DNA of 64,000 nt from contig OY744544.1 of assembly GCA_963556195.1 (NCBI GenBank), positions 51,648,325 to 51,712,324 of the forward strand, in the 5' to 3' direction. Positions 48,207 through 60,639 of the stretch are shown in pieces. The notes below the pieces were generated by a model. The model searched no databases. It was given only the letters and a program-made list of their open reading frames with translations, and had not been told where the DNA came from. The DNA is from Sepiola atlantica. Its lineage: Eukaryota; Mollusca; Cephalopoda; Sepiida; Sepiolidae. The stretch's first letter is position 1; every line of letters begins with the position of its first letter. A program made the translations under genes and the position numbers.

Positions 48207-48242
48207 TTAGTAGGAAAATATTTACTTTCCTACTAAACTCTA
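48207..48242. repeat. Perfect 14-bp-arm hairpin
   Basis: AGTTTAGTAGGAAA and TTTCCTACTAAACT flank ATATTTAC, just outside the 47,855-48,190 inverted repeat. Confidence 0.8.
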
Positions 48243-48249
48243 TTATTTG

Positions 48250-51200
48250 TGTTTGGTAAATCTATTTACGTTTTCATCACTTTTTTCTTGCTAAATATAC
48301 TGCATTATATCCTGGTTTTCTTTGAATATACTTTCTGGTTTCGTCTTTTACATTTCATGTATTTATCAATTCTTCTCTGCCTGTAATTTCGTATGAATAA
48401 TATGACCTTTCACACTTTTATAAAAAAAATCGCACTTCAAATCACCAGATTCAAATGTGTGAACTTAAAATAATAATTGTCTACATTTTTAGTGAACATG
48501 AGTATTTTATGCGAGACATAATCGTTATCATCTCTGGAGCATGCACTATCTTTTGGCTCACAATGAATATAGTGGTAAGTAAGATACTATTGTCTATGTC
48601 TAAGTGGAGAGAATTGGGGATTAGACCTCGTGTGAATGTTTCCGTGAAAGGTTAGTGAAAACGGCTACACACATTTTTTAGCCAACACTATCGTACGGGA
48701 ATGTACAAAGGGCTTGTGCGGACCGTCTCCGATCCTGGTGAAAAGTTGTTATGTCTGGCCAGGGTTTGAACACAGTTCTGAACTGCTTATTCTTGAATGT
48801 TACACAATGGTTACACAATTAAAAATGGCGACGAAAACTCATGGATGAAAATCGGGGCAATGCAGCAATTACACTACAATTACACTCGTATTTCCGATCA
48901 AAAATGTACGCCAGTAGGATCATATTTAGTGCAGTTGACTATTTATTTTTTTGTTAGCACCATCCAGAGATGGATCATCTGACTTCATAATTGGTTAATG
49001 GACAGTTGTCAGACAGAACTATCACTATCAGAAGGAAGCTTAGCGTGAATGAATCTTGCATCTTGTCTGTATTCCTGTGTTCTTCGAAGACGTGGTCTAG
49101 GTAGCTTAAACACACATGTTCTCCTTGGGTGCACCACTCACTTTAAGCAGGTCCAGTTGGCTTCCTTCGAAATGAATATTACATTCACAAGCTTTCATCA
49201 GTTATATATGTATCCCATTCAAGCATACTCATTTTAAAGACTTAGTTTTTGCAGTTTTTTCTCAGTGAAATGTTGTCGTCCCGCACATCCACCAACTTGC
49301 ATTCGTAATTGGTAACACTTCTGGTACTGACCAGCCTCAATGTTGTTTAACGTTATCTAATAATAACCGGTGTATCGGTATTATACGTTCGAAAGTGAAA
49401 CCAATGCATGTATCATAAATATCAGTACTCATCCAGAATAGGACCATATTTCCGTTAACGTAGCGTTGGCAGCGTCCGGGAAGGTTACGCAAGCAGCCAG
49501 TAAAAGTCGACGCTATGTCTGGCAGACGATAAATAATTTTTTTAAACGCGGTATTGTCGTCACCGTATGCTTAATTATATGAAACAATTGTTTTGTTTTC
49601 GTTTGTTTTACTTTTCAAGAAAAGTTTAAAATAATTATTCTTTAAGACGGAGAAAATAAAACTAAAAAACTCGTCTATGTTTTTTTTAATATATAAAACG
49701 AACAATACATAGGTAACCCTCTGTTATTAATCAATGTGTTATCTTCAAAAAAAATTTAAAATAAATATTTTTTCTCCAAGAAAAAAAAATAGTCAACTGG
49801 TCAAAAGTCCGTTCAATATTGTTTTTTAAAATTATTTTAAGTTGTTTGTTTGTATCTACAAAGAATAAAACGTTCTAACTTTTAACAACGTAGCCAAAAA
49901 AGTTCTTAAACTCATTTTCTATTTTCCTTCTCACAGACGCGGCTTTCGCGTATCTTACTTTCTTTAAAGTGTGTTGATGTGTTTTTTATACATGTGTGTG
50001 CACTATACGTGAACTTAACTTATGTATGCATGGGTATGTTCAATCATTAATCAATGTTAATACTTTTACGAGAGCACATTAACATATTTTACGCGAGAGT
50101 ATGTGGCTGTACACTCATTCATTAGTCTGTGTACCCCTTTTTCAAACGACAAGCAACACATCTCCAAAATGATCAATTCTAAAATCAATGCCTTCAATTA
50201 CTTTAGATTCACTTTGTCGTTTCTTTTCCTTTTCTTTAATTCTGACTGACTGCGTTGATCTGCTTTGCCTTTTCTTTTTCTCTTTGTGGCCGTGATGATT
50301 CATCTAGTGGTTTCTACAGTTTAGCTAGCTGAAATAAAACTTTTCTTCGTACAAAAAGAAAGTTTCGACGAGTTTCATTCGGAATTTTGTTTGGATTCTT
50401 TTATTTTTCTTTCTATAGAAAAAACATGAATCAGATTATTGAAATAAAATATGTATAAAATAAATCTTTGATGTAAACGTTGGTGTAAGAGTTTTGTTTT
50501 GATGTCAACCAACCAACTTCCTTTCATGTATTAAGTTGAGGGACGGGCAGGGGAGATAAGAAGTTAAGTTTACATGAAAGGGAGCCATAAAAAAACTCGC
50601 TTAGGATTTAAGAGGGGCAGGGTTAGAATAAGGTTGAGAAAAATGCGTTAGTCCGTTAGTAGTCTAATGTTTCTTAAAATTTGTTGATTCATTTTTAACA
50701 TAATTTTGCATGAAATTATGTGACGATGAACGGAGAAAACACACTGAGGTAGAATTATCGTTTGGCGTGAAACTGAATTAGTGCCAAATCTTGCGAATAA
50801 TAGAAATCTTTTGTAATTTAACATTTTCTTTTATTGATTTTCGTTTAAAATCCACAGCAAGTTATCACTAATAATTATTTACATAGAACACATATTGTTA
50901 ATCAGAGATACTTTAATTTATACTTAGAAAGACTGATAAATCAGCCCATTTCTGCTTTCGCTTTATAATATGTTACAAAGAATTAATTAATCTTTCCCTA
51001 AATCGAAGAAAATTGGTGAGTAATGCTTGTTTCCAGGTTGAATTGGTAAATATGTAAAAAATGTTATTTCATCTTCCATCCCCTGTAGAGAACATTGAAA
51101 CTTCAAAAGCCGGAATTGATTGATTCTCAACGTCCTTATCAGTTACTCCAGAATTCCAGACATATATCTCTCCAATTCTACCGGACATTGCTGAGAGAAC

Positions 51201-53220
51201 GTGGGCCCTCTTTTATTAAATAATAGTTCAGTTACAAATTCCGTATTGGTTTTCAAGTTCGGCATAAAAGTTCCTGACTCCGAAAAGTGGCAACTGGAGA
51301 AGATATGTCAGATCGGCCGAAACGTTGTGAATATAACAACGAAGATGAGAATAGTAGTCCGAAGAATCCAAATAATCCAAATTAGCAATCCTCATCTAAA
51401 AAATGTCGAAACATAACTCATGCTTTACTTATTTTCTATTATCCTTAAATTTGATTTTTTCTCTGTTATCTCTTGCTCGTTTATCTTTTTATTCAACTCT
51501 TTTTTCTGCCCGTCTTCGGTTCTTCCACTTTTTCTAAGACTTTACGTCTTACATGAAACTCTCCCACACAAACAGAACCGAACATGAGGCCTGAAAGCAG
51601 TTGAAAAAACTATACGCCGGTGACAGCAACATACAAATCGGTAAGGGAACCATGAAGAAGATAAAAAAAACGGTCGATCGAAGAAACAATGTCGAAATGA
51701 AAAGAACAGCGTAAACAACACACCGAAAGGCAAGCCTAGTTGAAAGGAACACGAGAGAGAACAAAATATCATATCGAACAATGACCAGCAAGAGAATAAC
51801 AGGAGAACGTGGAAAGGAATAGATACCGGGTGACCCTAAAATACTAGCGTTGGTCAATATATCTTGTTTAAACAGATTCCACTAGAACAAATATGTGTTG
51901 TTGTTTTTTTTAAGAACCTAATCTGGTAAACTATATTTCTTAGAGGAGGTATTTCTCCTTATATTATTTACACGCGAGACTGCTTCTCTGCAAGCCACAA
52001 GATAGTCGCCTTCAAGTCTAATTTCAACAAATACGTCGAGTTATCTTACGTTGTGAACTTTTGTCCATTCCCTGTATCCATTTCAATCTTCTCATGATGT
52101 GTACAGTTGACAACCTCATTATACCTTATTCCCGAGTGGCTTTTGACCATGGTAAGTGGTGGCTCATTAGTAAAAAAAAAAGCATCGTTCTAACTATTAC
52201 TCTTATCCAGGTTACTGTAATGTTCACAACATTTCGGCTTTTGAAAACTTCGGACTTCTTCAGATCCAATGTGTCGTTATTGATAACCTTTTATTAATTT
52301 CCAAATGAACCTGTTACATAATAAACTGGAGTAGACTGCTATCATTGCGTACATTTTACTTACCTCATATCATTTAATTTTGATTTAAGTTCCTTTATTT
52401 GGTATTGAATTATGATTCGCGTTGTATAACTCACACTAAAATATATGCTAATTATTGTCCTATTGTGACGCTATGATTGGTGTCAAAATACGACTGGCGA
52501 TAGTACATTTTGGTTATCAAATGTTGATGTCATCTCGTAGACGTTGTGATGAGCAGATGTTACACTTTGACTTATCATAACAAAGCCATATTTAATTATC
52601 TTTTTGAATATATGAAATGTAAAGGTTAAGTATGTCTCTCGACGCAACAATAGTTCGTTATATTAGTCATGTGATGTAGGACGGTTTTGTATGAAATATA
52701 TTAATGAGGAGGAAAACGAGTCTAATTGAAGAAAACCGTGTATAATTGTAGGGTTAAAACTGATGTTCTTTTAATCTAAATTGATGTTGTGATGGTTTTA
52801 GTCACCCTATTTCATTTTCATTAGCATCATCTCTATCATTAGTAGCACTATTTCTATTATTGCTCTAGTATTATTGCTATTTACTTTTACTCTTTTTAAT
52901 TTTGTATTACTATTTTCTGTGTTAATAATATTGTTATTTATCATATTAGTTCCATTAACATCATTATTAATCATAAACACTGGGTTTTGATTTTAACGCG
53001 TTTTACATTTTTTCTAAATGTCATATTATAATATACTTGCCGGCCCCGTTGCCAGGCGCTGCGCGGTAGGAATATAAAATAATGAATAATAATAATAACC
53101 CTTTCGACATATAGCTATCTGAAGTGGCCCCAGAATGGCATCTATCCAAAAACGAAACAATATTAGACTCTTGAGGAGGACAGGCTTGGGAGGTGGGGTT
53201 ATGGTGCCGTAACTATGACA
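48250..53220. other. AT-rich DNA with no recognised gene, one MITE half-copy
   Basis: The only family recognised is a right half of MITE family A at 51,219-51,382 (CAAGTTCGGCATAAAAGTTC, CGGCCGAAACGTTGTGAATA, AGTAGTCCGAAGAATCCAAAT). Poly-A/T runs and unrecognised short frames otherwise. Confidence 0.4.
51219..51382. mobile_element. Half-copy of MITE family A
   Basis: Contains the middle and right end of the family without the left TIR; ends in AATAATCCAAATT. Confidence 0.5.
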
Positions 53221-53269
53221 AATATTTATACTTTTCCATTCTCAATAAATACTGCAAGCATTACGCTAC

Positions 53270-53600
53270 TCATTGTTGCGCAACCCCAGCCCCTTCAGTC
53301 TATAATAAACTTCGGTTGATTGACGACTTCGGGATGGGGTAATACCAGTTGAGGATTCGTTCTCGACAATAAGTCCGACAGGAACTGGGCTATTTCGGTG
53401 GCCTTTTATCTGTCTGGCTGGGGTATTAATCCTGAGTTGTACTAGGATGTGCACCCTCCCAGGCCTTTGGGGAGGAGTAAGTTTATTGCTTACTGCCTGA
53501 GGCGCCTTTACTTGGGAATGCTGACGGGGCTACCCATGCTATTTTTCTAGGCCACAATGCTCCTTCTTTAGGGTTGCTGGCTTGACTCTCCTCCACCTTC
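53270..53600 (+). repeat. SINE-like repeat sharing a central domain with the U2-headed element
   Basis: Positions 53,455-53,532 match the minus strand of 59,826-59,916: both carry TTTGGGGAGGAGTAAGTTTA, TTGCTTACTG, CTGAGGCGCCT and GACGGGGCT in the same order. The 5' part (GGGGTAATACCAGTTGAGGA and on) differs from the U2-headed copy. SINE families that share a central domain but have different heads are known (Ceph-SINEs in squid and cuttlefish are one case); whether this is that domain cannot be judged here. Confidence 0.55.
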
Positions 53601-53719
53601 CGACCATGTGTCACATATTCCTGCGGTGGGAAGGAATTACATAGCTGCACAACCCAAGTCTACACTGACAGTCAGGACAGATGGTCGACTTCTCTTGTTT
53701 CCTTGTTGTATAAACTGTT

Positions 53720-54715
53720 CTCAAATATACTTGTTATACCTAAACCCCGTTCCCGTGTTTTCATTCCTGCCCCTTGTCAGGCTATAACAAGTTTTTAAAA
53801 CTATTCTATCTTGTAGTTTTGCTTACATTTGCTACTTAAGATGAATGTACATTTCTTTTTAATGTTATTCACTGAAACCATTTTAAAACATTGTTTGAAA
53901 ATGGCCACGTATGAATTAAGCTGTGTCTATTATTATAGTAAGTATTTTATCTAGTATTTCTCATTACATTTTCTAGTTTAGATTAACTGGGGGCCCTAAT
54001 CTAATCTTTGGGTGGTTATAGAAATGACCTTTTGATCATTCAGTGAAAACCTATGTTCACTAGAGATAACTATTTCCGTATTATAGTCTAAATTTAGTTC
54101 CGTAAATGTTTCGTTGCTGTATTTATATCGTCCCATTCTTTTACTTTAGCTATTTTATATGCACTACGTAATTATTTATATGTGACGTCATTATATGTTT
54201 GATAATCCCATTTATAATTAATCATAGTTTTATCAACTGCTAATGTATTATTACATTCATTATTTATTTTTATTAATGCTATCTATTTTTCTAATAGAAT
54301 TTTTAATAAAGGTGCTTTTATTCTTCATCTTAATGTTCATTACTAAGTTCATTATATTATTTTCGAAGTTTTTGAGTATGCTAATGTTCGGTGGATTATT
54401 CTGTGATTTAAGTACATACAATTATAAAATTTCGTATAAACACTTTTAATCTATTGATCGATATGCATTCTGTCGTTCTGTGGTTTTATATAATCGCATT
54501 AATTTCCACTTCGTTTGTCATCCAGTTTATTAAAGTAATAGAATGCCTTCAATCTAATTTTTTTAATACATAAGTTTACAGTCTGTGTCAATTCCCTCAA
54601 AGATGCTTTATCTGTAGGGGTGCCTATGTTTCTCAATCAAACTGGGAGAGATTTCTTCGTAGTTTATTTTTATGTTAAGACTATCCGGCATAAAATACAG
54701 CTCAATAACATGAGC
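53720..54715. other. AT-rich DNA with no recognised gene
   Basis: No coding or repeat family recognised. Confidence 0.4.
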
Positions 54716-54720
54716 AGGTA

Positions 54721-54753
54721 GTATATATATATAAATATATATATATATGTATG

Positions 54754-54846
<93 letters not shown>
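54721..54846. repeat. (TA)n microsatellite
   Basis: About 125 bp of TA, directly abutting the mariner-type element. Confidence 0.95.
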
Positions 54847-54849
<3 letters not shown>

Positions 54850-55157
54850 GGTGGGCAAAAATAAGGGTCCTATTTTTTTAAATTCATAACTTTTTTATTT
54901 ATTGATTTTTTTTTTTTTTAGAATAAGTAAAGGACCCCTTCCGAAGCAAGCATGAGCCGTATTAGCCCTAAGGAACGTACCCTCATTTAGAAAACATTAT
55001 TATTCGGCTAAAATTTGTTTTGTTTATTTCAAAAAATCTCGGAAGGGTCAGTCTATACACACATAAAGTTTGGTGAGTTTAACTTTTATTTTGTGGAAGT
55101 TATTCAAATTCAAGTTATTCAAATTTAAAGATAGGACCCTTATTTTGGCCAACCCTG
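54847..55157. mobile_element. Mariner-type MITE, 311 bp, TA target site
   Basis: Left end CAGGGTGGGCAAAAATAAGG and right end (reverse complement CAGGGTTGGCCAAAATAAGG) form about 30-bp inverted repeats continuing GTCCTAT. TA flanks both sides (54,845-54,846 and 55,158-55,159). CAGGGT-type ends with TA duplication are the signature of Tc1/mariner elements. There is no transposase frame. The element inserted into, or helped seed, the TA tract. Confidence 0.85.
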
Positions 55158-55164
55158 TATATAA

Positions 55165-56460
55165 TGTTTTTGTTAAAACAAAGCTTTATGCTTAACTCGA
55201 TAGTTAATTACTAGTTCTCTTAATTTAACTTTAAGTGAAGCCTTATTTATTCAGGGAAAATCAAATATATATTCTTTATAAACACACTTTATTTGCAAAC
55301 AATTGTTTCTGCCCATATCAAAATATATATTTTTATGATATACAACATTGCATCATTTTAATGATGACACCGATAATCATGCGTGTATTCATAATTTGTA
55401 ACCATCAATATCGAGACGAAGAATACAAATACATCATTCATTAATTGAATACATTGTAATACCTCACATGTGTTATATTTAATACAAAGGACAACGTCCT
55501 ACAAATCTTTTCCAAAAACAATAAGCAAACATAAAGTACAGCGAACACTTTTCTTATAAACAGATAGCTTTTTTACGTACCAACGCCAAGTTACAACACG
55601 CTAAATGCACTAGTTACAACATATAACGATGAGTTACAACACGATAAATGCACTAGTAATATCGGCAGTACAAACTACATCACAAGCTATAATAAAAACA
55701 TTAAAAACAACAGCACATTTTCGAAAATCCCGCACATCTAATGCAGGCCCCATGCAATAATTGTCATTTGATATTCATCGGGATAACTCAACGTGAACTA
55801 AAAAAACGGCTTGATTGACATAACAAATATATACAACACTACAATTACCTTCATAGACTATTCTCTCATTCATTACAACATACGCATCCTTTTAACTTTA
55901 AACAAACTAAACCCATTAAATTAATGTTATGCCTGGCGAAAACTTCTTGAATTAGCATTAATTCTAAAGTCACCCCCCCCCCCCAACAACGTAACGGCTT
56001 CTACAATTAATCTTTTTTTATTAGCAAAGTAATACTAACCGAACAGAACTTCAATTCGGATGTTCGCTTCTTTACACTTCATACGGAACAAAACACTTTG
56101 TACATACAATCGAAATCAAAATCTAAAAAAAGCACTCATTGCATTTCATAAACGCATCACACATTTTGAATTCTAACGGCTATGGTTCGTTCAAACAAAG
56201 AACAAAACATTCTTTTCACGTCATAATCGCAAACCATTTGTTTAATTCTAACGATAATTTTTGTTTAAATAAAAAAATTCTCGTCACACACGCACCACTC
56301 ACATTAAAATATTGTACTTCCATGCAATTTTTTCAGATTAATTATCATGAGAAAGATCAGAAATAAAAACGAAACGATGAGGAATACATAAATGATTTGC
56401 TTTTCCTTTTTCCTTTTTCCATTACATTGAAGTATTATTTCCATAATTGTAAATACACAC
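55165..56460. other. AT-rich DNA, C run, decayed hammerhead-type repeat
   Basis: A run of about ten C lies at 55,974-55,984. Near 56,335-56,430 a segment (AAATAAAAACGAAACGATGA, then TTTTCCTTTTTCC) resembles the repeats at 27,504 and 46,484, but its CUGAUGA core is destroyed. No gene recognised. Confidence 0.4.
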
Positions 56461-56462
56461 GC

Positions 56463-56521
<59 letters not shown>
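56463..56521. repeat. (TA)n microsatellite
   Basis: Pure TA run of about 58 bp. Confidence 0.95.
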
Positions 56522-56523
<2 letters not shown>

Positions 56524-56809
56524 CATGAAATCTAACTGCCCCGACACACTCTAAATTAAATTGCACGTATTCAACGTATTTAACGTATTTTTAATATAAG
56601 TTAACGCCTGAACTCTCAATTGAAGATATACAAACGGCGTATTTAAAAATGTATTTTGAATTAGATCATTTTTTCATTTCAGTGTTTCCTTCAATATGAA
56701 CAAGAAAAAGACATCCTAGCTTTATTAGCCCGATGAGGTCGTAGTTATATTTGCATCGCCATGACAGTTTCGCTTTTGCACATGTTAGTATGAATAACAA
56801 TATTAATCT

Positions 56810-56811
<2 letters not shown>

Positions 56812-56846
<35 letters not shown>

Positions 56847-56852
56847 TATATA

Positions 56853-56917
<65 letters not shown>

Positions 56918-56920
56918 TAA
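56812..56920. repeat. (TA)n microsatellite with AAATA and GTGTG interruptions
   Basis: About 105 bp, ending TTAATTAATG. Confidence 0.95.
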
Positions 56921-56929
56921 TTAATGTGC

Positions 56930-58650
56930 TGATGTCTAGCCACATTGATGAGTCCTTAAACAACGAAACCCCTCTCTATTTTATGTATGTGTGTGCCTGT
57001 GTGTATAACATTCATGGTATGTACTATTAAAATAATTCACGATAATATGTGTAGAATTTATATTTGAAACCGTAAACATAAAACTGCAATTTAACAAAGA
57101 TAATCCTTCTTTCTTCGCTTTCCAATGAAGTCTGTCCCTTCGCCTGAGATTCTTTAGTACTCAGTTTGATGTTAATATAAGTTAACAACAGCGCGTAAGA
57201 TTTCAACACTTGAACGTTTTTTGTTACGAACCAACATCAAGGTCAATTAGAGGTTAAGTTTTGATAAATACCAGAGACTCAAGCTTTTCGACATGGACGC
57301 TCTACACCGTGTTTCTATTACAGAATGGCGAGGTTTATATGAAACAAAGCTTACTATTACAGGAAAACCGACAGAAAAAGGTCGCTGAAGCAGAGCAAGT
57401 GTGAATATTTAATGGTTGGAATGTTAGCAACTAAAGGAATTCATATATATTTATTAGAATGAAGCTTTTTGCGAGTCAAACAGGAATTAAAAGGGTGTAA
57501 ATGTAGATTAGTTATCTTAGAATTCGATGCTTCTACAGAATTTGAACCGAACCAAACCGACTTTTGCCGAACTAAACCGAAAACTTTAATTAGCGGTAGC
57601 TTAAGGTTAGGTTAGTATTTGGTTAAGGTAAAGTTATGGTTTGATTAGAGTTAGGTTAGTGTTAGGGTTAAAACAGTTTGGTTTAAATTTTGTAAAAGGA
57701 CTAAAAATTAATTGGAGATTACCGAGTTTCGCCGACAAATTTCGGAATTTGCCGAGACATACAGACGATTGATTTTGTGGACAAATATTTTGAATAAAAC
57801 GACCAATTTGTCAGTTTTATTTACGCAGATTCCTTATTTGTACCTGTTTTCGGAATCAAGAAGATAAGTCACCTTCTTCTTATTTGAAACATAACTTTCT
57901 TCTACTTATGTTTCTTCTAATATTTTGGAAATAAGCCTAATTCCAATTGATCGGTCTCGATCTACTATTTACAGTATTACTTCCTCAACAAAATATAGCA
58001 CTGCAACCCTACCACTCATCATAACCTAACCCTAATATTAAGTCCAGGTATCAAAAGACCAACCCGTTAAAATAGGAAGACCGAATGAATAATAGATATA
58101 ATAAAATATTAAAAAAAACATTTTATCAGTCTCCGTCTTTAAATTACAGTTTTCTTACGAAATAAATAGATAAAAATTAAAAGAAAAAGAATTATAAACA
58201 ATTAAAACATTCACCTCTTCAGTGCAATTAAAAGACTAAAAATAATAATTTGCAAAAGAAATGTTCTATTCACCGTATTATCGGGAAGCTACGTACGTTA
58301 CAATTCGGGAATATCTGTGAGTAAAAAATCTAAGATGGCTATTTTGCACGTGCATCTGAACAATACAAACTAACAAAAATACACAAACACCCAAATACTC
58401 ACCCGCAGAAACATACACATTATTAATGGTAAGGAAGTCAATAATTACAAATCACTTATAGTAATAGCATTCTGATTGAGCCAATGTTCTCGCATCATCA
58501 TTCTCAATCGTTATAAGCAATATTTATTGTGACGACACTCTTCTGATTGACGTGACTCAGAAGTCTAAAAATAATCTCTCCGAAAAATACATTATAATGT
58601 TATTCCCTTTGTTTTTTGGATTGACTATAATATCAAGTTATTAATATGAT
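56930..58650. other. AT-rich DNA with telomere-like words
   Basis: At 57,600-57,680 GGTTAGGTTAGT and GTTAGGGTTAAAA words cluster, and CCTAACCCTAA occurs near 58,024 in the other orientation. Too degenerate to call an interstitial telomere. No gene recognised. Confidence 0.35.
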
Positions 58651-58653
58651 ACA

Positions 58654-58657
<4 letters not shown>

Positions 58658-58745
<88 letters not shown>

Positions 58746-58778
58746 AATATATATATAAATATATATATATATATAAAT

Positions 58779-58834
<56 letters not shown>
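58658..58834. repeat. (CT)n-(TA)n compound microsatellite
   Basis: About 70 bp of CT followed by about 105 bp of TA with AAATA interruptions. Confidence 0.95.
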
Positions 58835-58838
<4 letters not shown>

Positions 58839-58847
58839 GAGTGTAAT

Positions 58848-59305
58848 AACAAGCAGTACTACTAGCTGCATTACGAGTTCCAACACAATTTGTTGTTGTA
58901 GATCAGTATTCGCTGCTCGTTACAACGTTAAATTCCTTCTTCATTCTAAGCTAATTTGTGGTGGCTAACGGGAAACGCTCTTGACTGCGAATCAGTGGTG
59001 ATTTGTGATCGGAGTTCGCGCCCGCTGACCGTCGGGAATTAACTTCCTGAAGATTGCGTAAGCATGAAACATCGATGTCTGTAGGTAATAAATAATCAAT
59101 AGTTATTTATAAATATCATTAAAAGCCCCATTTACTAAGGCCGGCCACTCTGAGTGAGTTTAATAACAAGCAGTACTTCTAGCTTCATTACTAACACAGT
59201 TTGTTGTTGTAGAATACCCGACTTGGTATTTACAAAGTAAAATTCCTCCTTAATTCTAAGCTAATTCGTGGTGGCCAACGGGAAAAGCTCTTGACTGCGA
59301 ATCTG
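58848..59305 (+). mobile_element. tRNA-like/hammerhead repeat (family H), partial tandem
   Basis: A full unit (58,848-59,130) is followed by a second, truncated one (59,160-59,305). Both start AATAACAAGCAGTACT, pass a TTGTTGTTGTAGA word and reach GTGGTGGCTAACGGGAAACG / GTGGTGGCCAACGGGAAAAG. In the first unit this opens a tRNA-like segment: A box TGGCTAACGGG, an anticodon-loop-like GACTGCGAATC, and a B-box-like GAGTTCGCGCC. The hammerhead follows at 59,041. The second unit stops before the B box. The period is about 310 bp. Confidence 0.65.
59041..59085 (+). ncRNA. Hammerhead ribozyme relic
   Basis: Core CUGAAGA (59,047-59,053), stem II UGC/GCA around a GUAA tetraloop with a U-U base mismatch, GAAA (59,066-59,069), stem III ACAU/AUGU (59,069-59,078) and a GUC site with cleavage after 59,079. 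The 5' strand of stem I (AACUUC) does not pair with UGUAGG: about five bases present in the 33 kb copies (UAGAC) are missing before the core. Without stem I it is unlikely to cleave. Confidence 0.6.
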
Positions 59306-59712
59306 AAATTTGGCAAATATATAATAGCTAAAGTCTAATACCTATTGTAAAAAAAATCATAAAAATCGGAGGTGTCTAAATTTTAACAAAATATTCTACC
59401 TTTTTTACCCACTATGCATAAAATTAAACCAAACAAATGTGGCTTACATTAAGAACAATAACCCATAGCAGGTGTATTCATTGAATCATACTTATTTGTT
59501 AATTAGTAAAGGAGTGAATACTGTACGTACGAATTTAAAATATATACACATACTTAACTTTATATAAACAATTATATGTATATAATGCATTAGTGTCAGA
59601 GTTAGTCTATTACATACGGATGTAAAGTATAGTATAATCTGTAAATATCTACCCGGCTGGCTTTCTGAGCAAAATCGTTATCATAGGTGTCCGTGCTTAT
59701 TGATATCGAGTA

Positions 59713-60056
59713 TTGATTTACTCCTCTCCAGGAGTTAGGCACAAGGCCAGTTTTTATCTTACTCCCACAAGTAAGATGTGACCCAAGGTCGGGTCGGGAA
59801 AGTGGGGTTTAAAAATTGCCTAGGCAGCCCCGTCGGCAATTCCCGGTACAGGCGCCTCAGACAGTAAGCAATAAACTTACTCCTCCCCAAAGAGAGGAGG
59901 CAACGCCTGGGAAGGTAGACCTCCCAGAACTGCACAGGACAGACCCATTGACCATCATAAATCAAGACCCGAAGGGCCAGACAACACCAGTATGGGGTGC
60001 AGTATCCATCGGAACAGATACTACACTTTGATCTTAGCCAAAAGGCCAAGAACCTT
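59713..60056 (-). mobile_element. SINE-like element with a U2 snRNA head
   Basis: On the minus strand the first ~48 bases (60,056-60,009) match the 5' end of U2 snRNA: TTCTTGGCCTTTTGGCTAAG, then ATCAAAGTGTAGTATCTGTT, including the GTAGTA branch-site-pairing word. There are a few mismatches and one extra A. The match begins at about U2 position 1 and stops near position 47. The body continues to about 59,713 with the central domain shared with 53,455-53,532. A 9-bp direct repeat TATCGAGTA flanks it (59,704-59,712 and 60,057-60,065), as expected for a retroposed copy. No Sm site or rest of U2 is present. Confidence 0.75.
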
Positions 60057-60476
60057 TATCGAGTAGTTAGAGTACAATAGTCTTTAAAAGCTACGTATTA
60101 ACAAGGGACAGTTAACAAAATAAATAATAACAACGCATTACTTGTGTGTGTATAGATAAAGTATGCTGTATTCAGTTTTTATCTGTTATTGATTTGTGTT
60201 TTAATTCTAGTTGTGTTGCCAAAGTAGTAACATATTAGCACTCAGCACATAATTATTACCTAAACACACACATAATGATTCATGTAATGTTTTTTCCCCA
60301 GGGCTCAGTGGTTGGGTGTTGCACGTTGTGTTGGCCTGTTCCATGACGATTTAATCCATATCTCCTGTAATAATCAGAATATATATCTTGTAAGACTATT
60401 AAGGCTTATACCACCAGAGTATTCATTTACAGTAAAACATACATACACTCACACGCACATAATAACAATTCCTATA

Positions 60477-60545
60477 CTACTCCTCCTCCTCCTCCTCCTC
60501 CTACTACTACTACTACTACTACTACTAATAATAATAATAATAATT
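60477..60545. repeat. (CTC)n-(CTA)n-(AAT)n compound microsatellite
   Basis: Three successive trinucleotide repeats; the plus-strand frame across it is poly-Leu/Ile and not a gene. Confidence 0.95.
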
Positions 60546-60639
60546 AAAATAACCATAAACTCTCCTCCTTCCCTTCCCCCAAAAAGGGAAAACAATAAAC
60601 AAAATAAAATAAATAAATAAAATAAATGAATAATAAAAA

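Noticed and set aside
56335..56385. Third copy of the extra-nucleotide hammerhead
   Set aside because: The repeat is recognisable (ACGAAACGATGA and the TTTTCCTTTTTCC end), but the CUGAUGA core and stem II are destroyed, so it is not called as a ribozyme.
57600..57680. Second interstitial telomere array
   Set aside because: TTAGG/TTAGGG words are scattered with no regular unit and could be chance in T/G-rich sequence.
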